In this document: piece after piece, positions 48,857-60,715 of the stretch
Layout of the letters: every line of letters begins with the position of its first letter
How positions within the stretch are numbered: position 1 is the first letter of the stretch
NCBI RefSeq assembly: GCF_000715075.1
Contig: NC_134082.1
Location: forward strand, 102,774,399 to 102,838,398
Direction of reading: 5' to 3'
Source of the DNA: Nicotiana tabacum
Taxonomy: Eukaryota > Streptophyta > Magnoliopsida > Solanales > Solanaceae
Length of the DNA stretch: 64,000 nucleotides
Program-made: the position numbers and the translations under genes
Notes under the pieces: model-generated
Database searches by the model: none
Told to the model about the DNA's origin: nothing
Seen by the model: the letters and a program-made list of their open reading frames with translations, nothing else

Positions 48857-49040
48857 TGTTACGAATAGAATTCTATTTAGAGTGAACGTCTATCTTGTAG
48901 AGAGTTTTACTTTGTGGCTAAGTCATTTTGCCCTATAAATAGAGGGGTCTTACCCCATTGTAAATCATCCCAAAATTCAATGAGAATTCTCTCTCTCTTT
49001 CTCTGCAATATTGTTCTTCTACTTTTATTGTTTTATCACA
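48857..49040 (+). mobile_element. Copia B 5' LTR
   Basis: 184 bp, TGTTACGAATAG...TTTTATCACA. The TATA box is in CCCTATAAATAGAGG at about 48934-48948, followed by a CTCTCTCTCTTTCTCT leader. It is followed by CGTTATCAGCACGAGACTC, the likely PBS region. The tRNA partner is not certain. Confidence 0.95.
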
Positions 49041-49114
49041 CGTTATCAGCACGAGACTCTACTGTCTCAAGAAGATTAAGGTATAACTTTTCTCCTCTTT
49101 TAATTATGACTGGT

Positions 49115-50127
49115 ATTATGAAAAGAAGTTCGTTACCCTTGAAATTTCGGACAAGAACTATATGACATGGGTGTTGGATGCTGAAATCCATTTAGATGCA
49201 ATGGGTCTTGGAGACGCCATTAAAGACAAAACTAAAGCATCCACCCAAGACTGCGCTAAGGCCTTGATTTTCTTGCGCCATCACCTTGATGAAGGGTTAA
49301 AAATAGAATATCTCACAGTCAAGGATCCACTTGTTTTGTGGAATGGCTTAAAGGAAAGATATGATAACTTAAAGTTGGTCACTCTTCCACAAGCACGATA
49401 TGATTGGGCTCATCTGAGGCTCCAAGACTTTAAGTCTGTTTCTGAATATAATTCTGCAATGTTCAAAATTACTTCTAAATTGAAACTCTGTGGAGATACT
49501 ATCACTGATTATGATATGCTTGAAAAAACGTTCACAACGTTTCATGCCTCCAATACGGTCTTGCAACAGCAATACAGAGAGAAAGGTTTCAAAAAGTACT
49601 CTTAGTTGATTTCTCTTCTCCTTGTGGTTGAGCGAAATACTAACTTGCTCATGAGAAATCACGAAAATCGACCCACTGGGTCTACACTATTGCCTGAAGT
49701 GGATGAGGTGTATTACCATTATTCTAAGCGTGAAAATAGTCGTGGCCCTATTCATGGTCGTGGTCGTGGTCATGGTCGTGGCCGTGGCTATGGACAAGGA
49801 AGAAATTTTCCTGGTGTTGATCACCCCCCAAAGAAAAATAACCACCAAAAGTGGAAAGGGAAAGATGAGAAACCAAAGGCAAATAGTTCAGAAACTGAAT
49901 GTTATCGTTGCGGTGGAAAAGGCCATTGGGCAAATATTTGTCGTGTACCAAGACAATTGGTTGAGCTTTATCAAGCATCTCTAAATAACAAAGGACCTGA
50001 AGCTAATTTTGTCTATGACAATGATTTTGACATCACCCACTTGGATGTGGTAGACTTCTTTGAGCGCCCTGATGGGAAAATAGACCATTTGATCGGTGAT
50101 GGATCCGTGGTTAAAGATGATTGAGTA
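49115..50127 (+). pseudogene. Copia B gag (broken)
   Basis: The main frame reads KKFVTLEISDKNYMTWVLDA but has no ATG before it; the start seen in Copia A (MSNLSKLE...) is missing. A TAG at 49603-49605 interrupts the frame where relatives have Glu (KKYS-stop-LIS). The rest is open to 50124, with an RGRGHGRGRGYGQGR stretch and an intact CCHC knuckle (CYRCGGKGHWANIC). The end reads DITHLDVVDFFERPDGK. Gag forms the nucleocapsid in this family. Read-through of the TAG would be needed for a full protein. Confidence 0.88.
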
Positions 50128-50867
50128 GTTTAATTTTTATTTTTGTCTATTCATAGTAGTTAGTGAATAAACATCATGTAATCATAGCTCTTTACATGAG
50201 TAGTAGTCATTAGTTTTATTTGTTTTATAAAATTGTGTTAGTTCGTTTTGATTAAATGTAGTCCTAGTATTCGTTGCAAACGATGTTTCAATTTATTTAG
50301 TCTTCAAGGATTAATATATTATTTATTAAAGTAATTGTGATGTGAAAAAAAATCAGTTACTGGAGTTGAATAATAGATGTTAGTTCTGCCTTGTTAAAGT
50401 AAGTCTTTTGAAAGTTAGTTCTGCTTATTTATTTTTATCGAGAAACGAAAAAATAATCTAGCGAAAACCGGAACTTACAGATGTAAGATGTACGATAGCA
50501 ACTCAATTAGTGAATTACTACCCTTGTTATCAATTATGTATAATTGATTATGTGTATAAATTAATAGAAAAAAAAATTTCACAATTGTCCAAGTAGATGC
50601 TTTCTCTTTTTTTGATTGTTAAGGTATAAGGCGTCAATCTACATAACTCGACCATGTGAATTTTCGTAATGGTCACGCGAATTTTATTTATTTATTTTCA
50701 CTTCATTTCATAGTCCTGATTTTGGAAGTTTCGGATTATTGAAATTCTGTGAGATAAAAGAACAATAGTGAACAAGCCGATTGTAATTCGGAAAAATATG
50801 CTGCACTTTTAATAGTTGTGTTCAAGCAAATTGTTTGTAAGCCTACTTTATTTCTCTAAAAATACTA
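50128..50867 (+). other. Non-coding spacer between gag and pol of Copia B
   Basis: About 740 bp of AT-rich DNA with stops in all plus frames lies between the gag stop and the protease. In Copia A the same interval is only about 160-200 bp. It may be an insertion or a lineage feature reduced in Copia A. I recognise no element inside it. Confidence 0.6.
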
Positions 50868-53800
50868 ATGTTTATTCGTATATTTCTTTTGTATGTCAAA
50901 CAATGGGAAGCAAATATGGATATTTCACAAAGCAAACTTGGATCAAAGTTCAATTGTAAAAATATTTATTTAATTGATTCATGTACGACACATACAATAT
51001 TCAAAGAGAAGAAATATTTTTCTCATTTAAATATGTGTAAGGCAGATGTTACTACAATTTCTAGTAGTGGTAAATTAATTGAAGGCTCTGGAAGAGCTAC
51101 TATAACTCTGCCTAAGGGAACAATACTTATCATAGAGAATGCAATGTTCTCCTCCAAGTCCAACAGGAACTTGTTGAGTTTTAAAAATATCCGTCGAAAT
51201 GGATATCATATTGAGACAATAGATGAGAATAATCTTGAATATCTCATCATTACCAAGAATGTCTCTGGCCAAAAGAGGGTTATTGAGAAGTTTCCATCTT
51301 TATCTTGTGGCCTGTATTGGACAAGAATTAGTGCAAGTGAGGCACATTCTACCGTAAACCAAAAGGTTAGTGATTACAATACTTTTGTACTTTGACATGA
51401 TCGATTGGGACACCCTGGATCGATTATGATGAGACGAATTATAGAAAACTCAAATGGGCATCCATTAAAGAATTTAAAGATTCTTTTAAATGATGAATTT
51501 TCTTGCACTTCTTGTTATCAAGGCAAGTTAATTATTAGACCATCACCAACAAAGGTTGGAATTGAGTCCCCTGCGTTTTTGGAACGTATACAAGGGGATA
51601 TTTGTGGATCTATTCACCCACCTAGTGGGTCGTTTAGATATTTTATGGTCTTAATAGATGCATCTTCTAGATGGTCCCATGTGTGCCTATTGTCATCTCG
51701 CAACCTCGCGTTTGCAAAATTAGTGGCACAAATAATTCGATTACGGGCACAATTTCCCGATAATCCAATTAAGTCTACTAGACTTGATAATGCTGCTGAG
51801 TTTTCATCCCAATCATTTAATGATTATTGCTTATCAATTGGGATAAAAGTGGAACATCCTGCAGCTCATGTTCACACTCAAAATGGTCTTGCAGAGTCTT
51901 TAATTAAACGTCTGCAATTGATAGCAAGACTGTTACTCATGAAAACTAGGCTGCCCACTTCTGTTTGGGGTCATGCCATTTTGTATGCAGTAATGCTAGT
52001 TCGTCTCAAACTGACAAATTATCATAAATATTCCCCATTGCAACCAGTTTTGGGTCATGAATCTAATATATCCCATTTATGAATTTTTGGATGCGCAGTA
52101 TATGTGCCTGTATTACCGCCATATCACACCAAAATGGGTCCGCAAAGAAGGTTAGGAATATATGTTGGGTTTGAATCGCCCTCCATCATTCACTACCTAG
52201 AAACATTGATGAGGTATTTGTTTACTGCACAATTTACAGACTGTCGATTCGATGAGACACTTTTCCCAAAATTAGGGGGGGAAGTTGGTGAAAACAAATG
52301 AGAAATTTTGTGGAAAAATCCATCATTATCTCATCTTTATCCACGTGCCTCTATTTGTGAAAAAGAGGTGCAAAAGATTATCCATTTGCAAATAATCGCA
52401 AATCAAATGCCAAACGCGTTTACAGATTTGAAAAGGATAACAAAATCACATAGCCCTGCAGAGAATGTTCCAATCCGTATTAATGTCTCTATTGGACAAT
52501 CTTCTAGTGCCATAGCTAATGAGTCAAAAGCATGCCTAAAATGTGGAAGACCATTAGGTTCCAAAGATCGAAATCCTAGAAAAGGAAAACAAATGATCAA
52601 AATGACACTATGAAAGAACCTCATGAAGAAATCCACGATTTAATAAATTCTGAGATTCATGAGGAATCCACTAAGCCCGAGGCTCAAGAAAATAAGGAAT
52701 TATCAATAAATCCATCGATATTGAGACAAAGTTGAATCAAGTGGATATAGTGGTGGATTGCAGCTAGCATTATGCAAGAAAGTGAGGATCTTGAACCTCA
52801 ATCTGTTGGAGAATGTCAACAAAGACTTGATTGGCCAAAATGGCAAGAAGCAATCCAATCAGAGTTGAACTCACTTGCAAAACGTGAAGTTTTTGGGCAT
52901 GTAGTCCAAACACCTAATGGTGTTAAGCCTGTTGGCTATAAATAGGTTTTTGTACGCAAGAGAAATGAGGTACAAAGATATAAGGAACGCCTTGTTGCAC
53001 AAGGATTTTCACAAAGGCCTGATGTCGATTTTGAAGAGACATATTCACTTGTTATGGATGCTATAACTTTCCGCTATCTCATTAGTTTTGCTGTCCATGA
53101 AAAGCTTGATATACATTTAATGGATGTGGTTACCGCCTACCTTTATGTCTCACTTGATAATGAGATATATATGAAAATTCCCGATGGATTTAAAATGCCA
53201 AACGCAAATAATTCAAAGTCCCCGAAAATGTTTTCAATCAAATTACAAAGATCATTGTATGGTCTAAAGCAATCAAGACGAATATGGTATAATCGTCTTA
53301 GTTTTATTAAAGGAAGGCAATATAAATTATTCCATTTGCCCATGTGTTTTTATAAAGAAAACAACATCGGAATTTGTTGTACTTACCGTATATGTTGATG
53401 ACATAAACCTTATTGGAACTCCTATAGAACTCCAAAAGGCAATTGATTATTTAAAGAAGGAATTCGGGATGAAAGATCTCGGAAAGACAAAATTATGTCT
53501 TGGTTTGCAAATTGAACATTTGGCAAACAGAATTTTTATTCATCAATCTGCCTACATAAAAAAGGTATTGAAACGGTTTTACATGGATGGAGCACATCCA
53601 TTAAGTACTCCGATGGTTGTTCGATCACTTGATGTGAATAAGGATCCATTCCGACCTCAAGAAGAGAATGAAGAGCTACTTGGTCCTGAAGTACCATATC
53701 TTAGTGCAATTGGTGCACTAATGTATCTTGCTAATACTACAAGGTTTGACATAACTTTTTCAGTTAATGCCTTAGCAAGATATAGCTCTGCTCCTACAGG

Positions 53801-54389
53801 GAGACATTGGAATGGAATCAAACACATATTGTGGTATCTAAAAGGGACTACCGATATGGGCTTATTTTATGGAAATAATTGCAGTCCTGATCTGGTTGGT
53901 TATGCTGATGCTGGGTATTAATCTGACCCACACAAGGCTCGGTCTCAAACAGGTTATGTATTTACCTGTGGAGGCACTGCCATATCTTGGCGATCGACTA
54001 AGCAATCAATTGTGGCTACTTCATCTAATCATGCTGAGATAATTGCTATTCATGAAGCAAGTCGAGAGTGTGTGTGGTTGAGGTCTATAATACATCTTAT
54101 TCGAGACAAATGTGGTTTGAAATGTGACAAGTTACCCACAATTTTGTATGAAGATAATGCAACATGTATAGCTCAATTGAAGGGAGGATTCATAAAAGGA
54201 GATAGGACAAAGCACATTTCACCAAAGTTATTTTTCACACATGATCTTCAAAAGAATGGTGATATCAATGTGCAACAAATTCGTTCAAGTGATAATATGG
54301 CTGATTTGTTCACCAAATTTCTACCGATATCAACCTTCAAGAAGCTAGTGTACAAAATCGGGATGCGAAGGCTCAAGGATGTGAATTGA
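50868..54389 (+). pseudogene. Copia B pol: protease, integrase, RT, RNase H (broken)
   Basis: Protease: DSCTTHTIFKEKKYFSHL at about 50974 (Asp-Ser-x-Thr-Thr). Integrase (51405-52082): LGHPGSIMMRR, then the three acidic positions in GDICGSI, RLDNAAEF and NGLAESLIKR, all present; a TGA follows at 52080. The end of integrase is in 52104-52301. RT: TFRYLISFAVHEKLDIHLMD and SLYGLKQSRRIWYNRL, then a frameshift near 53305; the YVDD box is at 53391-53402 in the new frame. RNase H: open 53469-53921 (YADAGY, then TAA for Leu), then 54012-54389 with YEDNATCIAQLKGG. At least four lesions. Compared with Copia A, the RNase H end is complete (TSTF-like KKLVYKIGMRRLKDVN). Confidence 0.9.
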
Positions 54390-54412
54390 TGCTCTCATCA
54401 GAGGGAGTTAAT

Positions 54413-54577
54413 GCGCGTTGCACTCTTTTACCTTACAAGGTTTTGTCCCACTGGGTTTTCCTTGCAAGATTTTTAACGAGGCAACCAAAAGGCATATTAT
54501 TAAACATGTGTACTCTTTTTCCTTTTCTAAATTTTTTTTCCATTGGGTTTTATTTTAGTTAAGGTTTTAATGAGGCA
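54413..54577 (+). promoter_or_regulatory. Duplicated 3'-UTR motif of Copia B
   Basis: Copy 1 (54413-54483) reads GCGTTGCACTCTTTTACC, TTTTGTCCCACTGGGTTTTCC and TTTTTAACGAGGCA in order. Copy 2 (54511-54577) repeats ACTCTTTTTCC, CCATTGGGTTTTA and GGTTTTAATGAGGCA. The central CCCACTGGG is a small palindrome, and the flanks CTTACAAGG and CCTTGCAAG are nearly complementary, so a hairpin is possible. A relative occurs in the Tat element at 60716-60788. Confidence 0.75.
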
Positions 54578-54596
54578 CATTACTTATCGAGTAGAC

Positions 54597-54794
54597 ATTC
54601 AAGGGGGAGTGTTATGAATAGAATTCTATTTAGAGTGAATGACTATCTTGTAGAGAGTTTTACTTTGTGGCTAAGTTATTTTCTCCCTATAAATAGAGGG
54701 GTCTTACCCCATTATAAATCATCCCAAAATTCAATAAGAATTCTCTCTCTCTTTCTCTGCAATATTATTCTTCTACTTTTATTATTTTATCACA
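54597..54794 (+). mobile_element. Copia B polypurine tract and 3' LTR
   Basis: The polypurine tract CAAGGGGGAG (54600-54609) lies directly before the LTR start TGTTATGAATAG at 54610. The LTR is 185 bp and ends TTTTATCACA at 54794, followed by CTCTT. All clear transitions relative to the 5' LTR leave T or A here. Confidence 0.95.
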
Positions 54795-54799
54795 CTCTT

Positions 54800-55052
54800 G
54801 AATATATGTGGATTTGCCACTGGGGATACGTGTTGTGGCTTTTCTTTAACGGGAGGCCGAGGAAGAAATAGAGATGAGCCGCTAAACCAAAAAAAAAGAG
54901 AGAGAGAGAGATGAGCCGCAAGGGGAAAAAGGGATCAGTAAATTAAGTGGGGACCTAATGTACGTTGGTGTTTGGGGGAGACAAAAAGGAAGGAAAGGAT
55001 TGACTTTTGAGTGAGTGCACGAGGCATTCTTGGGATGCTTAATTATTTTCTA
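54800..55052. other. Intergenic DNA with a GA-rich tract
   Basis: No gene is present. A short (GA)n run lies at 54897-54912. Confidence 0.5.
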
Positions 55053-55289
55053 CCATTTTAATTTATGTGAACCTGTTTGACTGACACGGAGTTTAAAAAA
55101 ATGAAAACTTTTGGAATTTGTGGTCCTAGACAAGTTAAAAGGGGGCCCAAAGTATTTGTGTGGTTATAAAAGCTTCTCATTAAGGATAGAATTGTAACTT
55201 AAAACTAAATTATTACCAAATATAGTAAAGGGTCATTCTTTTTGGAACGAACCAAAAAAAAATAGGTTCAAATAAACTGAAACATCTCG
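55053..55289. mobile_element. Degenerate Stowaway-type MITE
   Basis: The interior matches the other copies in inverted order (GTATTTGTGTGGTTATAAAAGC, GGGTCATTCTTTTTGGAACG, AATAGGTTCAAATAAACTG). Terminal repeats are eroded (TTAATTTATGTGAACC at the left, AAACTGAAACATCTCG at the right), with TA at both sides. It is older than the copies at 40897 and 59256. Confidence 0.75.
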
Positions 55290-55851
55290 TATTGTTTTCA
55301 AATCAGTCATTCTTTTAATAACCATCTCTTATTGTTTTCAAATCGTGGAATTTATCACTAATAGTAATATTAGGGTTGGCGGTCCACATCACTATCCTTA
55401 AAATGCAGTATTTTTTAAAACTTTGCGTAAATACGAAATACCTCATGCATCAAATTATCCCTCACTATTCGAAAACATCTGAAATGACTGATTTAGATCT
55501 TACTAAGTAGGCCTATTTAAAAAGAGAAGTTCTCTTTAACAAGGATTTCTTCATTTTCATACCTGAACACAAAATCTTCAATTAATGAAGGATCAGGGAA
55601 TCGTCTATCCCGCCATATATCCCTTGATAGTAGATTGTTTAGTTCACACCACTATATATCCAATATGAATTAAATTTATAAAATAATCAGCATAATAATT
55701 TTTTCAGTATTAGTATAATTTAACTTGTCGAAGCATTTGTCTCTTTTATTTTCCAACTTATTGTTTCACTTATTATGAATAATTACATATAAAACTGTTT
55801 ATCCTAAAATTTGAGTAACAATTAAAATTATATTGTAGTTTTAAGGATATG
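55290..55851. other. Intergenic DNA, no recognisable feature
   Basis: AT-rich, with no open frame, and lies outside the Tat LTR. Confidence 0.45.
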
Positions 55852-56485
55852 TGATTTAATCCAATACCAATTTATAAACAAGGAATTAAATAGATAAATT
55901 AAGCGATAGGATAGATCAAACCAGTGTGCGAGTGGAATCTTGACCTCGATTCAAGACGCTCTAGAGATAGAGCAATAATAACAGTAAAGAAATGAAACAA
56001 CAATGATGAACAATAACGAATGGTAAGTAAGATATAGAGAACAATAGATGTGTGTATTCTTATTAGTGAATAATGATGCCTCTTACAAATGAATGGGATC
56101 ACTCTTTATATAACAGATGATTCCTAAATAAGGTACACTTCTAATTATAATAGGAAACCATATAAACATCTAATTAACCGCTGTAGATTGATTCGTTCCG
56201 AGATTCACGCCACGATCCTCGACCAATCGTAGATATCTCGCCTTTTTCGTTATCAAGCTATGTAGATGCCACTTGAAGTCTGCCTCTTTCTGGCCGCAAT
56301 TGGTGCCGACCTCGATATGGACTCGACGTCCCAGCTCCTCGGGGTTGACGTTCCTATCTCGACAAAAGAATGAAATTGGGTAGTCCAGATTTCTACCGTA
56401 TACAGATAGTTCCCTCGTTTCTTAGAGTAAAATGATAAGAAATGACTTGAGCCTCGATTTTCTGGAGACCCCAATAGTGACATCA
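55852..56485 (-). mobile_element. Probable 3' LTR of the Tat element
   Basis: The minus strand would start TGATGTCACTATTGG at 56485 after a short purine run (ACGAGGG) and end ...AAATCA at 55852; about 634 bp. It contains a TATA box TTATATAAAG (56113-56104) and a leader-like stretch. The partner LTR is outside the window, so both ends are provisional. Confidence 0.5.
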
Positions 56486-56769
56486 CCCTCGTAACGTAAG
56501 CGGTCGAGGTGACCGAAACATCCCGTCGGTACAGTTCCCCGAACCATTAATGCTTGCCAATGGATGGTCGGCCACTAGTACCACCGAACTATCGCGTGAA
56601 TCTATAAATACAGGCTCTTTGGTTGAATCAAAATTTTACTTTCGCCTTCACCAAGTTTTCTAAGTCTCTTCCTCTCTCCATCTCTTCTCTTTCACCACCC
56701 GCTAAATCAATTTTGTTAGTACCAAAAGTACCAAATTTTACCTCTTTCCGCTTTCTTCTACCTGAATCA
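56486..56769 (+). promoter_or_regulatory. Promoter and leader of the antisense gene
   Basis: TATA box CTATAAATA at 56602-56610 on plus, about 120 bp from the LTR edge. The pyrimidine-rich leader (CTCTTCCTCTCTCCATCTCTTC at about 56665-56690) leads to the ATG at 56770. The direction is opposite to the element's own genome transcript. Confidence 0.55.
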
Positions 56770-59190
56770 ATGGCGAAAACATCCAAGACCGTCCTACAAA
56801 AGGAGAAGGTTTCTTCCTCTTCTTCTCGGTCGGCCGGTGATAAAATGCCGGTGGAACCACTCCCTCACGAGTATGTTCCCGGCCCTTGTGTCTTGAAATC
56901 CAAATTCAAAGTCGAGAACCCTCCATCGATCCTTGGCCAATGTGAACATGTGTCGAGATACATTGCGCCAGTCTCGAGGCTGTGAAGAGAGACTGTAACT
57001 GGGGGCTGAGGTCGTGGTACAGATACCCACCCCTGAAGAGAGTATTACCACCCATGTGGAGGGATTTCTAAGTGTCTGCACTTACCCCTTCACATTGGGT
57101 CCTCTTGACCTAGTTATCGATTTTAGCAAAAGGTACCAGGTCACCCTCGGCTAGGTTCACCCCTCATTCTGGCGTATAGTGAGCATGCTCCGCTTCTTTT
57201 CCAACAAGGCAGAGGGGCTGGAGTTCACTCTTAACCACCTCATACGGTTATATCGACCTCTACTTTTTCGAGGATTAATCAAGCTCCAACGCCGATCAAC
57301 GAAGTCCTTTTTTGCGAGCATCGATGAGGACAAGAACTGAGGTTGGATGAGCCGATTCATGAAGGTAAAGACCTGCGACCTCATCCCAGAGGAGAAACTG
57401 TCGTTCCCTGAGAAATGGAACCCCGATCGTAAGTAACGTATTACCTATTAGTCTTTGTACTTCATTTTTGCTTTATGTAATGCTTTCATCTGTTATGCAG
57501 CGGTTGTTTGGATGCCCAGAGCAATCCCGGACCTCGAAGGTTTGGTATGGAAGTTGGGTTCGACTTCCACATATGGTGAGCGCTTGTGGTGCGATTTAGC
57601 AAGGGGCTGATGGGAAGCCAAAAATCATGGTAAGCTTATCCCCATATGCTTTCGATGCTTTTTTCTTAAGAATTTCCTTTTATTTATACTTGAATCCCTT
57701 TTATACAGGTCTCGAGGATGTTGCTGAAATGAGGTCGGCCTTGCCTGGGGAAGAGGTGGCTCCGAAACTGGCTAAGGACAAGAAAAGGAGAAGGGCCTCG
57801 TCTTCTGATACCCCGAAGCCTAAGAAGAGTAAGACATGCAAGTCGAAGGATGACTCTACTGCTCTATCTGCCGACGTAGCCCAAAAGCTACGAGATAAAG
57901 AAGAGGAGGAGGAGGATGCTGGTTGTGAGTTGGTGCCTCGAAAGAGGGAAAGCGTCGAAGCTTCAAAAGCAGCTGGGCCGGTGATGGCCGAGGAGACTCA
58001 CCCTCGGACCAAGGAGATCTCAGATAGCGCTCTAAGCAAAGTCCCCGAGTTATCGGGGGACGAAGATATTTGCTGCCGTGATGAACAACCGGCGAGTGTG
58101 CTTGGAGGGTCCGATTCCAAGGCCCTTCAGAAGGGAAAGAGTGCCCCAAGTGAATTTCTTGGGGCAATCAATATTGATGATTTGCTGCGTGGCCCTAAAT
58201 TTTGTAAAGGGAAATTTTGGGAGGCTCGATCTGTGGTTGCCTTACAGGGGTCGATGATGTTTCTGGCCTAGACGTGATGATCATTTTTTATCAGGCCCAA
58301 CGTCTCCTGAACCAGGTAAATTTGATCCCTTGTTAATATGTTTGCTTTTATTTCCTTCTGTTTGATTTCTTTCTTTTCTCCATAGGTTGTGATGCTTCAT
58401 TGGGAGGCGTTCACCAAATCCCAAGATGAGCTGAACCGGTGTGAATCTGATCTCAAAAGGCTTACTGAGGAGAGAGACGTACTAAAATGCCTCTATGTGT
58501 AGAAAGAAGAGGAGACCAGGGACCTCCGAGCTGAATTGGCGACAACCCATAAGAAGCAGATCGATCTCATCAAGCAGGTGATGCAAACTTTCAGGAACTT
58601 GACATATTAACTTGATATTGACGACTAAAACTAAGATCCCGCAGGTTAAGCAGAAGGCCGAGAAAATCGAGCAGCTCCACGAGGAGGCAGAGACAAAAGA
58701 GGCCGAGACTTTGGGGGTACAAGCAGAACATGGACTGTTTCGCCTCGGAAAAAGATGCCGCTTAGGCCTAGTTATCTTTGGTTGAGCGCCAACTTCAAAG
58801 CATAATGGAAGTTTAGCTCGAGCCAAGAAAATTGAAGAGCTCGAGACTCGGCTTGCTGCTGAGCTTGTAAAGGCTGCATCTGTAGCAGAAAAAGAAAAGG
58901 CCGATGTGGCGGTCGTGGCTGTCTACCAAGCCGATGCTGAAGCCGCTAATGCTCAAGTGAAAGAAATTTCTGATGCCACTCAGGTTCGATTAGAGCATGA
59001 CAAATGTCAGTCTCGGAGGGAGACTCTCAAGGAGGTTCATGCTCGTGGCTTTGACCTTACGACCGATATTGAGAATTCAAAAGCGCTGGAAGCCGAGGTC
59101 GAAGCTTTGATCTTCAATGATGATAACTCCGATAGTGTGAGCGGATCCGAGAGCGGAGAAGATGGATATAAAGCTCCCGGGGAAGATTAG
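56770..59190 (+). pseudogene. Antisense accessory gene of the Tat element, about five exons (broken)
   Basis: The start ATG at 56770 begins MAKTSKTVLQKEKVSSSSS. Good splice signals define four introns: 57429-57500 (GTAAGT...TGCAG), 57630-57708 (GTAAGC...ACAG), 58316-58385 (GTAAAT...ATAG) and 58578-58645 (GTGATG...GCAG). Exon 1 holds a folded-looking domain (GFLSVCTYPFTLGPLD, FWRIVSMLRFFSNKAEGLEF). Exon 3 is highly charged (Lys/Glu, with KKRRRASSSDTPKPKKSK as a possible nuclear signal). Exons 4-5 are coiled-coil-like (EEAETKEAETLG, AAELVKAASVAEKEKADVA), and the tail is acidic and ends EDGYKAPGED at 59190. I recognise the type as a repeat-encoded Solanaceae protein of unknown function. Exon 1 has stops (near 56984 and 57150) and frame changes, so this copy is dead. 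Confidence 0.65.
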
Positions 59191-59255
59191 ACACTTAGAA
59201 CTTTTTTTTCTTTCTTTTTTGAAATTTTGTGTAAGGCCCTTATCGGTCTCTTATA

Positions 59256-59473
59256 CCCCATCTGTTTCAATTTATGTGAAACTATTTCCTTTTTAGTCCA
59301 TACCAAAAAGAATGACATATTTCCTTATTTGGAAATAATTTACCTTTACACAATGATTTATAGCCACACGAAATATATGTGCTTCATTTTACACCATAAG
59401 ATCAAAAGTCCTCTCTCTTTTCTTAAACTTTGTGCCCAGTCGAATAGGTTCACATAAATTGAAACGAAGGGAG
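59256..59473. mobile_element. Stowaway-type MITE downstream of the antisense gene
   Basis: The ends are CCCCATCTGTTTCAATTTATG and ATAAATTGAAACGAAGGGAG, flanked by TA (59254-59255 and 59474-59475); 218 bp. It lies 65 bp after the antisense gene stop, inside the Tat 3' region. Confidence 0.9.
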
Positions 59474-59475
59474 TA

Positions 59476-60715
59476 TATGTTTTTTCTATATAAAGAAATT
59501 TCTCTTTGAATGCCTTCTAAAATTTTGTCTTCGAAGAAAGTTTTGTGCCTTGTAAAAGTTTAGCACATTTTTATGCTTTAAATAATATGTTCGAGACTTT
59601 GATTTTAAATGACTTGGTTGAAGCCATAATACTGCTTTTATAGTCGGGCTCGAGTGAAAACTGAGTTTGGAATAAAAGTACCCTTTAGGTTTGTTTTGAA
59701 AGATAACGAACCTCGATCTGTAGTCGAGTTGGTTCTTATTCAAATTTGAGAGAGTGGAACCCTTAGGTTCGAATTGATTTAGAACGTGTTCTCGAACTCT
59801 AAATGTGTTGGCCCTTGGGCTTCTTTGAATCGGGCCGATATGGCCTCTAAAGGATGGCTATTATTCCCTCTTTTGACTCAAAGACTTAGTAATATTTTCA
59901 TATGCCTTAGCATGTATTTTTTGTACCCATAGGGTTGCTAATCGAAACCCCTTTGTTTTTTGTGCCTTAACACAAATTTTTATTTGAATAATTCGATACC
60001 CTTTAAGGTTTTTCGAGGGCTGATTTTATCGAAGCCCTTAGATTATTTTGCCAAGAGTAGCCTTTTTTAACCTGTTTTTAGAGAATTCGAAGGTCTATCT
60101 TTATTGCGGGGTTTGGATGTCTCTGAGCTGCGTTAGATTGGGCGCAGCCTTTGGGTGTGACTCTTAGTCTTACTTTCCCATCAACACTTCGAACTTGTTC
60201 GAAGTACTAGTCCCCGAGAATGATGTCCTTGGCTTATAAATCGAGTGGTGCCTCTTTGATGTCTTTAGATAATTCTAACATATTGATTTTTTACGGTAGT
60301 CCCCGATTAGGGGGGTTGACCGTTCGAGATGTATTTATACTTTTCCCTTGAGCCATTTACCATTTGAGATATAGTTGTACTTGGCCATTGAGCCATTTTT
60401 CACAAAATCATAAGTATGGAGCTTGTATAGTAGAAAATTTTCTTTCAGACACAAGATATTTGATATAGAAAGAATGTTTCTTTGAATAATTTATACATGC
60501 ATACATGTTTTGCCATTGGGGCTCGTCTAATCTATATGGACACAATTTATTCGACCGTTTGGCACATTAGAAAGTTTCCCTATCGAGACCCCTTGACATG
60601 AAGTACTTTCCTCGAAATATAACATCTGAGGGTGATGCCCTCCCCCAGTATTCAAGTTTGATTTTAAAAAAGCCTTGGATACTGTTAAATTTTCTTCAGG
60701 TAGCACATAGTTATT
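59476..60715 (-). other. Tat element 3' spacer, non-coding
   Basis: No open frame above 85 codons is present, and none has a domain. It contains repeated TCGAG/CTCGA words and 'cccttaggtt'-type phrases, and separates the integrase tail from the antisense gene. Confidence 0.5.

Larger units (their letters stand above)
48857..54794 (+). mobile_element. Copia B, full-length but inactivated Copia retrotransposon
   Basis: It is bounded by LTRs 48857-49040 and 54610-54794 and by a perfect 5-bp duplication CTCTT (48852-48856 and 54795-54799); 5938 bp. The order is LTR, gag, spacer, protease, integrase, RT, RNase H, 3'-UTR motif, polypurine tract, LTR, which is Copia order. The LTRs differ by about nine substitutions and one indel. 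It belongs to the same LTR size and protein type as Copia A, but is less decayed. Confidence 0.96.

Noticed and set aside
56770..59190. Treating the multi-exon plus-strand gene as an ordinary host gene
   Set aside because: It lies between the integrase and 3' LTR of a Tat element, has internal stops, and is of a type I know as repeated in Solanaceae genomes.
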